Positions 1 through 7,291 of a stretch of 17,671 nt of DNA are shown one piece after another. Origin of the DNA: DATGUN01 sp035301285 (lineage in GTDB: Bacteria > Bacillota > Bacilli > Bacillales > Amphibacillaceae); NCBI GenBank assembly GCA_035301285.1, contig DATGUN010000029.1, positions 1 through 17,671 on the forward strand, read 5' to 3'. Each line of letters begins with the position of its first letter. The first letter of the stretch is position 1. The translations under genes and the position numbers were made by a program. The notes beneath the pieces were generated by a model. That model had not been told where the DNA came from and ran no database searches. It saw only the letters and a list, made by a program, of their open reading frames with translations.

Positions 1-8
1 TCATTATG

Positions 9-575
9 TTATATGGTGATGGCATTATTTGTTTTGTGATAGAACTCCACAAAGTTTTCAATGACATTATCGAGGAATGCGATGGTGCCATGGTCGGTCA
101 GCTGGCCATTTTCATCCATTTTATCTTGGATGGTACCAACATAGACTTCATTTCCGGGTAACAGGATAGGTGATAATGCCGGATTAGACAGTATATCACG
201 TAAATGCATCTGGGCGCGTACACTTCCGTGAACTCCCATGGAGGAACCAACGATGAAAGCCGGCTTGTTTTTAATGGTGAAGTCGCCGCCGCGTGATAAC
301 CAATCGATGGCATTTTTAAGTGCACCTGGAATGGAATAGTTATATTCCGGTACGGAAAACAACACAGCATCGGAATCTTTTACATCTGCTTTGAAGGCCT
401 TGACATTTTCCGGGGGAGTTGTTTCAATATCGATCGAAAATGTATCGACGTCGTTGATGAACACCGGTTGGATATCAAGTTGATCTCTGTATCGTTCCTT
501 CATATATTGTATCAACTTCAAGTTGTTGGATGTCGAGCTTGTACTACCGATAATTGCTTTGATCTTTATGGTCAT
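9..575 (-). CDS. NADPH-dependent FMN reductase-family flavoprotein
   Basis: A 188-residue soluble flavodoxin-fold protein. The N-terminal strand leads into a phosphate-binding loop for FMN (GSTSSTSNN, residues 10-18). The family signature PEYNYSIPGALKNAIDWLSR covers residues 76-95 and contacts the isoalloxazine ring. Length is normal for the family. Members reduce FMN, quinones or azo dyes with NAD(P)H and usually act in the cytoplasm against oxidative or electrophile stress; which substrate this one uses cannot be read from sequence. The ATG at 573-575 is preceded by AAAGGAG (584-590 on the minus strand) at 8 nt, which settles the start. A good SigA-type promoter lies just upstream, so it is probably a single-gene transcript even though it follows the P1 peptidase in the same direction. 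Family call is firm; the specific enzyme name is not. Confidence 0.9.
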   Translation of the reverse strand: MTIKIKAIIGSTSSTSNNLKLIQYMKERYRDQLDIQPVFINDVDTFSIDIETTPPENVKAFKADVKDSDAVLFSVPEYNYSIPGALKNAIDWLSRGGDFTIKNKPAFIVGSSMGVHGSVRAQMHLRDILSNPALSPILLPGNEVYVGTIQDKMDENGQLTDHGTIAFLDNVIENFVEFYHKTNNAITI

Positions 576-612
576 GTTTCAATCTCCTTTATAAATATTA
601 AAACCAATCTAC

Positions 613-641
613 ATCATATTATTATCGGTATGTTTGTTCAA
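613..641 (-). promoter_or_regulatory. SigA-type promoter of the FMN reductase gene
   Basis: On the minus strand a -35 TTGAAC (636-641) and a -10 TATGAT (613-618) are separated by exactly 17 nt. The -10 differs from the consensus at one base and the -35 at two. The start codon lies about 38 nt downstream of the -10, leaving room for a short leader with the ribosome site. Confidence 0.6.
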
Positions 642-700
642 GATTTACGCTTCGTCCGCTTTTTCCATAAATGTTCTACCGTCCGCTTTGTAAGCTTATA

Positions 701-1660
701 TTATGTCATGCTCTTGTAAGAGGGTATATTGGCGACCGATTCCGCGGATTGAACCGCTTGTAGAATCGCTTCTTCCATGACATGTGCAGCCATGTTGGCG
801 ATCAGATCGAGCGAATGGGATTTACCGCCGGTCGCCAGTGCGAATATTGTATCGCCGTCCGCCATCGTATGTGTCGGATAAATCGTGCGAGCCAGGGCAT
901 TTTGTGTTACCTGAGCCACTTTGGTTGCTTCGGCCTTTGAAAGTGCAGCGTTCATGGCAACCGCCCCAATGGTCGTATTCGTCCCGAAACGCATGTCGGC
1001 ATCCACTTTTTCCAATAGAGTGAGGCTATCTAAAATGGTTTTACGGTTTGGATCGATCGGTCCCGCGATGATGTGACGGTTGTTTGGGTTTCGTATATCG
1101 CCAAGGGCATTGACTGCGACGATCGCTCCGACCGTCAGTCCATTGTCCAGATGGATGGACGCACTTCCCAGGCCACCTTTCATGCAATTGTCGAATCCAG
1201 CCAGTTTTCCGACAGTAGCCCCGCAACCGGCACCAACGTTTCCGAATGGAAAGGAACCTTTAGTGGCTTGTTTCGCCGCTTGATATCCCATCTTTTTATC
1301 GGGACGGATGGATGAATCGCCTACCTGTAAATCAAACAATACCGCACTTGGAATAATCGGCACTCTGGTTACATCGACATCAAGCCCGATTCCTTTTTCC
1401 TCCAAATAGTTCATGATACCCGACGCAGCTTCCAGCCCGTAAGCACTGCCACCGGTCAAACTGATGGCATGGACGGTATCTACCGCATTGATCGGGTTCA
1501 ACAGATCGGTTTCGCGCGTACCAGGTGCACTGCCACGTACATCGACACCACAGATGGCACCTTCCTCGGCAAGTATCGCGGTACAGCCTGTTAAGGCGTC
1601 CATATTTTCGATATTGCCTACCTTGATGCCACTGACATCTGTTATATTTCCATTATTCAT
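701..1660 (-). CDS. P1-family (DmpA-type) self-processing peptidase
   Basis: A 319-residue member of MEROPS family S58/P1, related to DmpA and BapA beta-aminopeptidases. The opening NNGNITDVSGIKVGN, the VRGSAPGTRETDLL stretch, the glycine-rich GAGCGATVGK segment and the GTNTTIGAV motif are the family hallmarks. In characterised members the precursor cuts itself before a Ser/Thr, which becomes the N-terminal nucleophile; here that residue should be Thr229 in GTN-TTIG. Likely role is release of N-terminal residues from small peptides or amides in the cytoplasm; no signal peptide is seen. The frame stays open to an ATG at 1714, adding 18 residues, but the ATG at 1660 has AGGAAGGG 8 nt upstream and matches where homologues begin, whereas 1714 has only a poor site. 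Physiological substrate unknown. Confidence 0.88.
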   Translation of the reverse strand: MNNGNITDVSGIKVGNIENMDALTGCTAILAEEGAICGVDVRGSAPGTRETDLLNPINAVDTVHAISLTGGSAYGLEAASGIMNYLEEKGIGLDVDVTRVPIIPSAVLFDLQVGDSSIRPDKKMGYQAAKQATKGSFPFGNVGAGCGATVGKLAGFDNCMKGGLGSASIHLDNGLTVGAIVAVNALGDIRNPNNRHIIAGPIDPNRKTILDSLTLLEKVDADMRFGTNTTIGAVAMNAALSKAEATKVAQVTQNALARTIYPTHTMADGDTIFALATGGKSHSLDLIANMAAHVMEEAILQAVQSAESVANIPSYKSMT

Positions 1661-1760
1661 ATCCAACACCCTTCCTGACTTTAATATGTGATTGGAACGG
1701 ACTTCATGATCCATTTAAACCTTATGATGCGATGAACAGATAGTGATCCCATTGTGTATA

Positions 1761-1837
1761 TAAAAAAGACTCTTTAAACAAGTGGCTTTTTCCATTATGG
1801 TTCCAGCCCCAATGGGATACACCTGATAAAAGAGTCT
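1761..1837 (-). terminator. Long hairpin with U-tract, terminator of the small coiled-coil gene
   Basis: On the minus strand AGACTCTTT (1829-1837) pairs with AAAGAGTCT (1767-1775) and is followed by TTTTTT. The 50-odd nt between the arms form further helices: CAGGTG with CACTTG, and CCATT with AATGG. It is therefore an extended 71-nt hairpin rather than a simple stem-loop. It starts about 45 nt after the stop codon of the 59-residue gene. The P1 peptidase gene lies downstream on the same strand, so the element could also limit read-through into it. Confidence 0.7.
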
Positions 1838-1882
1838 ATTGTTGCAAGAAGACTTCGGCGACTGATGTGCGAAAGCTTCTCT

Positions 1883-2062
1883 TTATGATTGTGATTGTAA
1901 TTTTTCTTTCAGGTGAGCGATCTTCTTCTCTAGCTCTACCAACTGTCCTTCGGCGGAAGAAACACGTCCTCCGACAAATTCCAATTTATCCATATCTTCC
2001 TGAATCCGGATATAATCCGATTTCAATTTTTCGATTTCGACTTCCAATTCTTCTTTTGTCAT
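1883..2062 (-). CDS. Small charged coiled-coil protein (59 aa)
   Basis: A 59-residue protein made almost wholly of helix-forming charged residues. MTKEELEVEIEKLKSDYIRI starts a heptad-like pattern that runs to about residue 30. It is broken by a short EFVGGRVSS linker and resumes as a second helix ending in LKEKLQSQS. This is a hairpin-of-helices shape typical of small uncharacterised Firmicutes proteins; it recalls the short SE1832-like hypothetical family, but I cannot confirm that. No membrane segment, cysteine pair or DNA-binding motif is visible. The start at 2062 is chosen because GGGAG lies 8 nt upstream; an upstream TTG at 2104 extends the frame but has no ribosome site. The gene lies between two hairpin terminators, so it is its own transcript unless AI-2E read-through contributes. 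Function unknown. Confidence 0.75.
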   Translation of the reverse strand: MTKEELEVEIEKLKSDYIRIQEDMDKLEFVGGRVSSAEGQLVELEKKIAHLKEKLQSQS

Positions 2063-2130
2063 CTTCACCACTCCCAAGTCCATTTTAGTCATGAATGCTT
2101 TCAAAAAACAAGGATTTCGGATAATATAAC

Positions 2131-2161
2131 GGAAAAGGCAAGTGACAGCACATCACCTGCC
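2131..2161 (-). terminator. Rho-independent terminator of the AI-2E permease gene
   Basis: On the minus strand GGCAGGTGA (2153-2161) pairs with TCACTTGCC (2137-2145), with one G-U pair and a 7-nt loop, and is followed by TTTT. It begins 9 nt after the stop codon at 2171. Confidence 0.85.
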
Positions 2162-2170
2162 TCATCAGGC

Positions 2171-3253
2171 TTATATCAATGCATCATCTTTTGATGTCTT
2201 GGATTCCTGGTATGTTTGATAGAAATGGACGACAGTCGTTTTGATGACAGCATAGATCGGCACTGCAAACAAAATGCCTAGAAAGCCCCCTATGCTTCCT
2301 GCAGCAAGGATGACCGTTATGACTGTCAACGGATGTAAATGAAGCACGCGCCCCATGACATTCGGTGAAATGAAATTACTTTCAAATTGTTGGGCGATAA
2401 GCGTTACGATGGCAACCCAGATGATCATCATAGGTGATTGGAACGCACCGACCAGCAATGCCGGAACAACTGCGATGAAAGGTCCAAGGAACGGAATGAC
2501 ATTCATCAACATCGCAAACAAAGCGAGCGTCAAAGAATAATTCAGACCAAGTATGAGATAACCGATATACAATAGAACGCCGACACAAATGCTGACAATG
2601 ACCTGGCCTTGAATAAAAGCGGTCAGGGCTGTGTCGATTTTATGCAACAGACTTTTAATATTGTCGGCTTTTTTCTTTTCAAAAATTTGTGTGATGAACG
2701 GGATAAGCCTGTCTCCATCCTTTAACATGAAAAACAAGAAGAAAGGGATCAGGATCAATGAAAACACAAAGCTTATCAGCTGTCCGATAAAGCCAAATAT
2801 AAAGTTCATGCCGTTTTCAACATACGTTTTCAGGTTGACGGTAAAGTCATCAATCGCTTCATCGACTTGTTCGGGAATGGCAAATTGATTTGATTCCCAT
2901 AAATTCTGTGCCCCTTTGGCCATCTTCGGGATATTGTCTATCAGATTCTCAAACTGCTTTTGGGCAATTGGGGCGATGTAGTTGATAAACAGATAAATAA
3001 ATAGTGATAACAAGAGAAAGACGAGCAATATCGAAATGATTCTGGGAATTTTCATCCGCTCAAAAAGATTCATGACCGGTTTGGTGACATAATAAAGAAT
3101 ACCAGCCCCAATCAGGGGGATCGCAATCGCGCCTATATATTTAAAAATGGGATCGAAAATAAAATTTGTGGCGGCAATCAGCCAGATTAATAGAAAAATC
3201 AGTATGATCAGGACAAATGTTTGAAACCACCGCTTCTGGAACAATGATATCAC
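2171..3253 (-). CDS. AI-2E family transporter (PF01594 type permease)
   Basis: A 360-residue polytopic membrane protein. Two close hydrophobic helices occur in the first 60 residues and a third near 60-85, followed by a hydrophilic stretch of about 70 residues (roughly 85-155). The C-terminal half is strongly hydrophobic, with the family pattern NVIPFLGPFIAVVPALLVG and the later ISPNVMGRVLHLHPL segment. Members are named for E. coli TqsA (AI-2 export), but Bacillaceae paralogues are mostly uncharacterised and some act as Na+/H+ or other exporters, so the substrate is open. The frame begins at GTG 3251-3253, only 2 nt after AGAAGG; TTG at 3242-3244 would give a more usual 11-nt spacing, so the true start may be 3 residues in. 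The gene is divergent from pgcA, with a candidate WalR box in the shared region. Confidence 0.87.
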   Translation of the reverse strand: MISLFQKRWFQTFVLIILIFLLIWLIAATNFIFDPIFKYIGAIAIPLIGAGILYYVTKPVMNLFERMKIPRIISILLVFLLLSLFIYLFINYIAPIAQKQFENLIDNIPKMAKGAQNLWESNQFAIPEQVDEAIDDFTVNLKTYVENGMNFIFGFIGQLISFVFSLILIPFFLFFMLKDGDRLIPFITQIFEKKKADNIKSLLHKIDTALTAFIQGQVIVSICVGVLLYIGYLILGLNYSLTLALFAMLMNVIPFLGPFIAVVPALLVGAFQSPMMIIWVAIVTLIAQQFESNFISPNVMGRVLHLHPLTVITVILAAGSIGGFLGILFAVPIYAVIKTTVVHFYQTYQESKTSKDDALI

Positions 3254-3309
3254 GACCTTCTAAAAATGAGTCTAAAATAACTTTACCTTTTTTTATAGAA
3301 AAAAGAAAG

Positions 3310-3337
3310 GGTATAACATATTTTTTCTCTCTGTAAA
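3310..3337 (-). promoter_or_regulatory. Candidate SigA promoter of the AI-2E permease gene
   Basis: On the minus strand -35 TTTACA (3332-3337) and -10 TATACC (3310-3315) are spaced 16 nt. A TG one base before the -10 gives an extended -10 (TGTTATACC). It lies about 57 nt upstream of the start codon. The -35 hexamer is part of the candidate WalR box. Confidence 0.45.
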
Positions 3338-3348
3338 CACCATGTAAA
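3332..3348 (+). promoter_or_regulatory. Candidate WalR (YycF) operator
   Basis: The direct repeat TGTAAA-CACCA-TGTAAA exactly fits the published WalR/YycF consensus TGTWAH-N5-TGTWAH, with an 11-bp period (one helical turn). It overlaps the -35 of the leftward promoter and lies about 145 nt upstream of pgcA. WalR regulates cell-wall turnover genes in Firmicutes. pgcA feeds UDP-glucose-dependent envelope polymers, so the context is sensible. A 12-base degenerate match can arise by chance. Confidence 0.4.
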
Positions 3349-3446
3349 CAGAAAATGTTTCATTTACCTTCAGGTTTGCCTTGTTTGACCTGTTATAAAC
3401 GATGCATCCTATTTCATTTCAGATGATAGAATATTAAATAGAAATG

Positions 3447-3455
3447 TGCTAGAAT
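3447..3455 (+). promoter_or_regulatory. Possible extended -10 element for pgcA
   Basis: TGCTAGAAT is an extended -10 (TGnTAnAAT), 37 nt before the pgcA start codon. No good -35 lies 16-18 nt upstream. A second extended -10, TGTTATAAA (3391-3399), is present farther upstream. I cannot decide which one is used. Confidence 0.3.
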
Positions 3456-3492
3456 TTGGGCATGTATACATATATTGTTGGGGGATGGGAAG

Positions 3493-5232
3493 ATGAGCAG
3501 TTGGCAAACAGCCTATGAACATTGGCGTACTTTTCAAGACCTTGATCCAAACCTGAAAGAGCAGCTCGATCGCCTTCATACGGACCAGGAGTCGCTTGAG
3601 GACGCATTTTATAAAGAATTGGAATTCGGGACTGGCGGAATGCGCGGTATTATTGGACCTGGACGTAACCGGATGAACATATACACAATCAGACGGGTGG
3701 TGTATGGACTCGGGAATTATTTGCTGAAAAACAATGTCAATGTGAAGGATCGCGGTGTTGTCGTTGCATATGACTCCAGGCATATGTCACAGGAATTTGC
3801 GGTAGAAGTGGCGAAAGTCCTTGGCACATTCGGCATTAAAACACATATTTTCACATCACTGAGACCGACACCGCTTCTGTCATTTGCCATCAGGTATTTG
3901 GGGACGGTAAGCGGTATTATGATCACTGCCAGCCATAACCCGCCAGAGTACAACGGCTTCAAGGTTTATAACGATGACGGCGGGCAGCTGGTGCCCCGTG
4001 ATGCGGAAGTCTTGATTGACATGATCCAGGAAAATGACGATGAGCTAACCATTCCTGTCATGAAACAGGAAGATCTGAAAAAGGCGGATCTCCTTACATG
4101 GATCGGTGATGAAATCGACCATGCCTATTTGGAAAAATTACAGGGGATATCCAAATGGCCGGAAGCAACAATGAAAGATCCAAAAGATCTTCCGATTGTA
4201 TTCACGCCACTGCATGGTACAGCACACAATCTTGTGATGCAAGGGTTAAAACAGATGAATTTCACCAATGTGCATGTCGTTCGAGAACAGGCCATCCCGG
4301 ACCCTGAATTTTCAACAGTCGCCTCTCCGAACCCTGAAGAACATCAAGCATTTGAAATGGCGATTGAAGTGGGCAAGAAATGGGATGCGGCTATTTTGCT
4401 CGGGACAGATCCGGATGCCGATCGATTGGGTGTCGCTGTACGAGATGATCATGGCGAATATACGGTTCTCACCGGGAATCAACTGGGTTCATTATTGCTG
4501 GATTATATTTTAAGCCGTAGCGATACACGCATTCTGGGTGATGCCCGTATGATGAAGACGATTGTTACGACTGAACTGGGGCGACGGATTGCGGAGGCCT
4601 ATGGTGTGGAAACGATGGATGTATTGACAGGATTTAAATACATCAGTGAAAAAATCCGTCAATTTGATGAAACAGGAGAAACATTTGTCTTTGGATTTGA
4701 AGAAAGCTATGGTTACCTGATCAGTCCTTTTTCACGTGATAAAGATGCAGTTCAGGCTGCGGTCATGGCTACTGAAATGGCAGCGTACTGGCATGGGCAG
4801 GGCATGACGTTGCTCGATGCACTCCATGCACTCCACGATAAGTATGGTTACTATATGGAAGGCATGTCATCCTTGAAACGGGAAGGAAAAGCTGGTGTTG
4901 AACAAATCCAATTGATCATGGATACGTTCCGGAATGAAAGGATAACGGATATTGCGGGATTGCATGTAGACAAAGTGGAGGATTACCAAACGCGTGAACG
5001 TCTTGATGTTGGCAGTGGCAAAATCGAACGAATCGATCTTCCGGAAGCGAATGTGCTGAAGTTTATTCTCGAGGGAAATGGTTGGGTATGCTTGCGACCA
5101 TCTGGAACTGAACCGAAGATTAAATGTTATTATGGTGTGTGTTCGGACAGTGAAGCATCAAGCCGTAAATGGATAGAGAGGCTGAAAGGAACAATGGATC
5201 ACAAAATGCAAACGATTATACAGGGTCAGTAG
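3493..5232 (+). CDS. pgcA: Alpha-phosphoglucomutase / phospho-sugar mutase
   Basis: A 579-residue alpha-D-phosphohexomutase, close in length to B. subtilis PgcA (about 580). It interconverts glucose-6-phosphate and glucose-1-phosphate, supplying UDP-glucose for the glycolipid anchor of lipoteichoic acid and for teichoic-acid glucosylation. All four family landmarks are intact. The catalytic phosphoserine loop is TASHNPPEYNGFKVY (Ser about 147). The metal-binding loop is DPDADR (306-311). The sugar-binding loop is FGFEESYGY. The phosphate-binding loop RPSGTEPKIK lies near the C-terminus. The frame extends upstream to a TTG at 3475, but ATG 3493 follows a GGGGGATGGGAAG purine-rich site and gives the usual N-terminus (MSSWQTAYEHW). 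It is followed by a hairpin and then the OsmC gene. A phosphomannomutase activity is also possible, as family members overlap in substrate. Confidence 0.93.
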   Translation: MSSWQTAYEHWRTFQDLDPNLKEQLDRLHTDQESLEDAFYKELEFGTGGMRGIIGPGRNRMNIYTIRRVVYGLGNYLLKNNVNVKDRGVVVAYDSRHMSQEFAVEVAKVLGTFGIKTHIFTSLRPTPLLSFAIRYLGTVSGIMITASHNPPEYNGFKVYNDDGGQLVPRDAEVLIDMIQENDDELTIPVMKQEDLKKADLLTWIGDEIDHAYLEKLQGISKWPEATMKDPKDLPIVFTPLHGTAHNLVMQGLKQMNFTNVHVVREQAIPDPEFSTVASPNPEEHQAFEMAIEVGKKWDAAILLGTDPDADRLGVAVRDDHGEYTVLTGNQLGSLLLDYILSRSDTRILGDARMMKTIVTTELGRRIAEAYGVETMDVLTGFKYISEKIRQFDETGETFVFGFEESYGYLISPFSRDKDAVQAAVMATEMAAYWHGQGMTLLDALHALHDKYGYYMEGMSSLKREGKAGVEQIQLIMDTFRNERITDIAGLHVDKVEDYQTRERLDVGSGKIERIDLPEANVLKFILEGNGWVCLRPSGTEPKIKCYYGVCSDSEASSRKWIERLKGTMDHKMQTIIQGQ

Positions 5233-5245
5233 ATATAAACAGCAG

Positions 5246-5307
5246 AGCTCCTTTACCTTAAAATGGCACGTTAGCGAATCGCGCAATCACTATGGGAAGG
5301 AGCTTTT
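5246..5307 (+). terminator. Terminator-like large-loop hairpin between pgcA and the osmC-like gene
   Basis: AGCTCCTT (5246-5253) is complementary to AAGGAGCT (5297-5304), followed by TTT. The 43-nt loop holds a small GCGAATCGC hairpin. It starts 13 nt after the pgcA stop and ends 6 nt before the ribosome site of the next gene. The T-tract is short, so termination may be partial. Confidence 0.5.
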
Positions 5308-5329
5308 GAATGGAAAGGAGATCATTGAC

Positions 5330-5764
5330 ATGGCTGAACATCATTTTCACTTGAAGGCTGAATGGCCGGGTGGACGAAACGCTCACGGATCCATCGAAGC
5401 GGGTCAATTGAAGACGGAAATATCCATCCCTCCTGAAATGGACGGACCGGGTATCGGGACAAACCCCGATGAAATGCTGCTCGGTGCAGCGAGTACATGC
5501 TATATCATCACATTGGCGGCCATGATTGAACGGGCGGATCTCCCTTTAAAGACGATGTCGCTTACATCAGAAGGGATCGTCGATGTGACAAAGGGTGTTT
5601 TCACATATAAAAAAATCATTCATAGGCCATCCGTTTTATTGGAAGACCAAGCGACGGAACATGAAAACGATACATTGCGGAATTTGCTCCATAAAGCAGA
5701 ATCAAGTTGTATGATTTCTAGGGCGTTGAAAGGAAATGTCGAAGTGGTAGTCAGCCCGAGTTGA
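5330..5764 (+). CDS. OsmC/Ohr-family peroxiredoxin-like protein
   Basis: A 144-residue OsmC-family protein. The two family cysteines are present: Cys57 in the LLGAASTCYIITLAAMIE helix and Cys127 in AESSCMISRALKG. In OsmC and Ohr these form the peroxidatic/resolving pair that reduces organic hydroperoxides. The NPDEMLLGA motif before the first Cys is typical. It looks like the general OsmC/YhfA-type subgroup found in many Bacillaceae rather than Ohr proper, so the substrate is uncertain. The frame opens at a TTG at 5306, but ATG 5330 has AAAGGAG at 5314-5320 with 9-nt spacing and is the better start. It probably has read-through transcription from pgcA past an imperfect terminator; no convincing promoter of its own is seen. 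Confidence 0.88.
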   Translation: MAEHHFHLKAEWPGGRNAHGSIEAGQLKTEISIPPEMDGPGIGTNPDEMLLGAASTCYIITLAAMIERADLPLKTMSLTSEGIVDVTKGVFTYKKIIHRPSVLLEDQATEHENDTLRNLLHKAESSCMISRALKGNVEVVVSPS

Positions 5765-5858
5765 TCTAAAAAAGATGGGTTTTTATTCCTTTTCGAGACG
5801 GTTCCAATCATCGTTGTAAGGTGTTGTTAAAACAGGGTCCTTCAGCCTATGTTTAGGA

Positions 5859-5886
5859 TTGCTATTTTTAATATAAATGATATATT
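5859..5886 (+). promoter_or_regulatory. Candidate promoter of the nup operon
   Basis: TTGCTA (5859-5864) and TATATT (5881-5886) are spaced 16 nt in the 244-nt gap between the OsmC gene and nupN. This leaves a leader of about 115 nt before the nupN start. I looked for a purine riboswitch or a CodY box in that leader and found no convincing match. Confidence 0.4.
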
Positions 5887-6008
5887 TAGAATGGGATGTG
5901 TGATGGGGTGTTTTTTGTCAAAGTCTGTAGAAAATGGTATTCAAATCATGCCCGTCTACATAACCGTCAACGTCTATATTGTTACAAAAAAGAGGGGGTA
6001 TTGTACCA

Positions 6009-7112
6009 GTGAAGAAGAAGTTTTTTCTACTGATCATGGTCATGGGAATGGCATTGTTCATGGCTGCATGCGGAAGTTCAAATAACAATGCCGATAACAA
6101 TGATGGAGGAAACAGTGGTGGCTCCGATGGAAATGGCGATACAGATTATAAGGTAGGACTTGTTACAGATGTGGGTGGTGTCGATGATAAATCATTTAAC
6201 CAATCTGCTTGGGAAGGTCTGCAATCGTGGGGAGAGGAGCATGGTCTTGAAAAAGGGGAAGGATTCGACTATGCACAATCCAAGTCCGACTCGGATTATA
6301 CACCTAACCTGCAAACATTGGTTCGTGGAGATTATGATTTAGTATATGGTATCGGGTTCAAGCTTGAAAAAGCGATGGAAGACATTGCCGATCAATATCC
6401 GGATAAAGAATTTGGTATCGTGGATGCTGTTGTGGAAGCGGACAATATTGTCAGTATTACATTTGCCGATAATGAAAGCTCGTTTTTGGCAGGTGTGGCA
6501 GCAGCGGAGAAAACCAATACAGATAAAGTCGGGTTTATCGGCGGTGAAGAGTCAGGCATCATCGAGGCATTTGAGGTCGGTTTCCGTGCTGGGGTGAAAT
6601 CGGTAGATGAGGATATTGACGTCAATGTTCAATATGCGGGTTCATTCGAAGCGGCTGACGAAGGTAAGTTGATTGCTTCCAGTATGTATAATGAAGACAG
6701 AGATGTGATCATGCATGCTTCCGGAGCAACAGGGAACGGGCTGTTTGCTCAGGCAATCGACCTGAAGAAAAGCGATCCCGACCGTGACGTTTGGGCAATC
6801 GGTGTCGATCGTGACCAGTATGATGAAGGTCAAGCCGGTGATGATAACATAACGCTCACTTCTGCTGTCAAGCGCGTTGACAATGCGGTTGAACAAGTCA
6901 ATGACATGGCAATGGACGGCGATTTCCCAGGCGGCGAAGTATTGGAATTCGACCTGGAAGATGAAGGTGTCGGGTACACAACATCAAACGAAGATGCCAT
7001 GACAGATGATATTGTTGATGCTGTCGAAGATTGGAAAGAAAAAATCATCGCTGGTGACGTCGATGTGCCGAACACCTATGATGAACTGGAAGACTATTTG
7101 GATAGTCTATAA
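6009..7112 (+). CDS. nupN: BMP-family nucleoside-binding lipoprotein of an ABC importer
   Basis: A 367-residue substrate-binding lipoprotein. KKKFFLLIMVMGMALFMAAC is a lipoprotein signal peptide with the lipidated Cys at residue 21. A low-complexity Asn/Gly/Ser/Asp linker to about residue 47 follows, then a BMP (PF02608) domain opening KVGLVTDVGGVDDKSFNQSAW. By homology to B. subtilis NupN (YufN) and to TmpC/PnrA-type proteins it binds purine nucleosides such as guanosine outside the membrane and hands them to NupP/NupQ. The GTG start at 6009 has AGAGGGGG about 10 nt upstream; the longer frame from 5979 would spoil the signal peptide. The mature protein is unusually acidic, as in salt-adapted secreted proteins. 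A terminator right after the gene separates it from nupO. Exact ligand is inferred from the family. Confidence 0.9.
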   Translation: MKKKFFLLIMVMGMALFMAACGSSNNNADNNDGGNSGGSDGNGDTDYKVGLVTDVGGVDDKSFNQSAWEGLQSWGEEHGLEKGEGFDYAQSKSDSDYTPNLQTLVRGDYDLVYGIGFKLEKAMEDIADQYPDKEFGIVDAVVEADNIVSITFADNESSFLAGVAAAEKTNTDKVGFIGGEESGIIEAFEVGFRAGVKSVDEDIDVNVQYAGSFEAADEGKLIASSMYNEDRDVIMHASGATGNGLFAQAIDLKKSDPDRDVWAIGVDRDQYDEGQAGDDNITLTSAVKRVDNAVEQVNDMAMDGDFPGGEVLEFDLEDEGVGYTTSNEDAMTDDIVDAVEDWKEKIIAGDVDVPNTYDELEDYLDSL

Positions 7113-7123
7113 AATAGTGACGG

Positions 7124-7150
7124 AAAAGGCTGGGTGATCAGCCTTTTCTT
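7124..7150 (+). terminator. Intra-operon terminator after nupN
   Basis: AAAAGGCTG (7124-7132) pairs perfectly with CAGCCTTTT (7139-7147) around a 6-nt loop, ending in TTTTCTT. It starts 12 nt after the nupN stop and well before nupO. Such a hairpin typically makes the binding-protein mRNA more abundant than that of the membrane components. Confidence 0.8.
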
Positions 7151-7188
7151 GCTTATTTTCCAACCATTCAGGAACTTATCCCTTTCAA

Positions 7189-7194
7189 TATAAT
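7189..7194 (+). promoter_or_regulatory. Possible secondary promoter -10 for nupOPQ
   Basis: A perfect TATAAT lies between the nupN terminator and the nupO start, about 100 nt upstream of the ATG. The -35 region (ATTCAG at 17 nt) is poor, so use as a promoter is uncertain. It would allow transcription of nupOPQ independent of read-through. Confidence 0.3.
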
Positions 7195-7291
7195 CAGGGA
7201 AGTTATATACATCGTATCCCGACGTGGGATTGATCAGAAACACATGTTATTTTGATAGATGTTCGGTCAGATAGAAGGAGTGATTCACAAG

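Noticed and set aside
1761..1837. T-box leader for the P1 peptidase, suggested by a GGGGCTGGAACC stretch resembling the T-box core
   Set aside because: Only about 45 nt lie between the preceding stop codon and the hairpin, leaving no room for a specifier stem, and the hairpin pairs differ from a T-box antiterminator.
5765..6008. Purine riboswitch or CodY box upstream of nupN
   Set aside because: The conserved riboswitch core and three-way junction cannot be assembled, and the best CodY-like 15-mer has about five mismatches.
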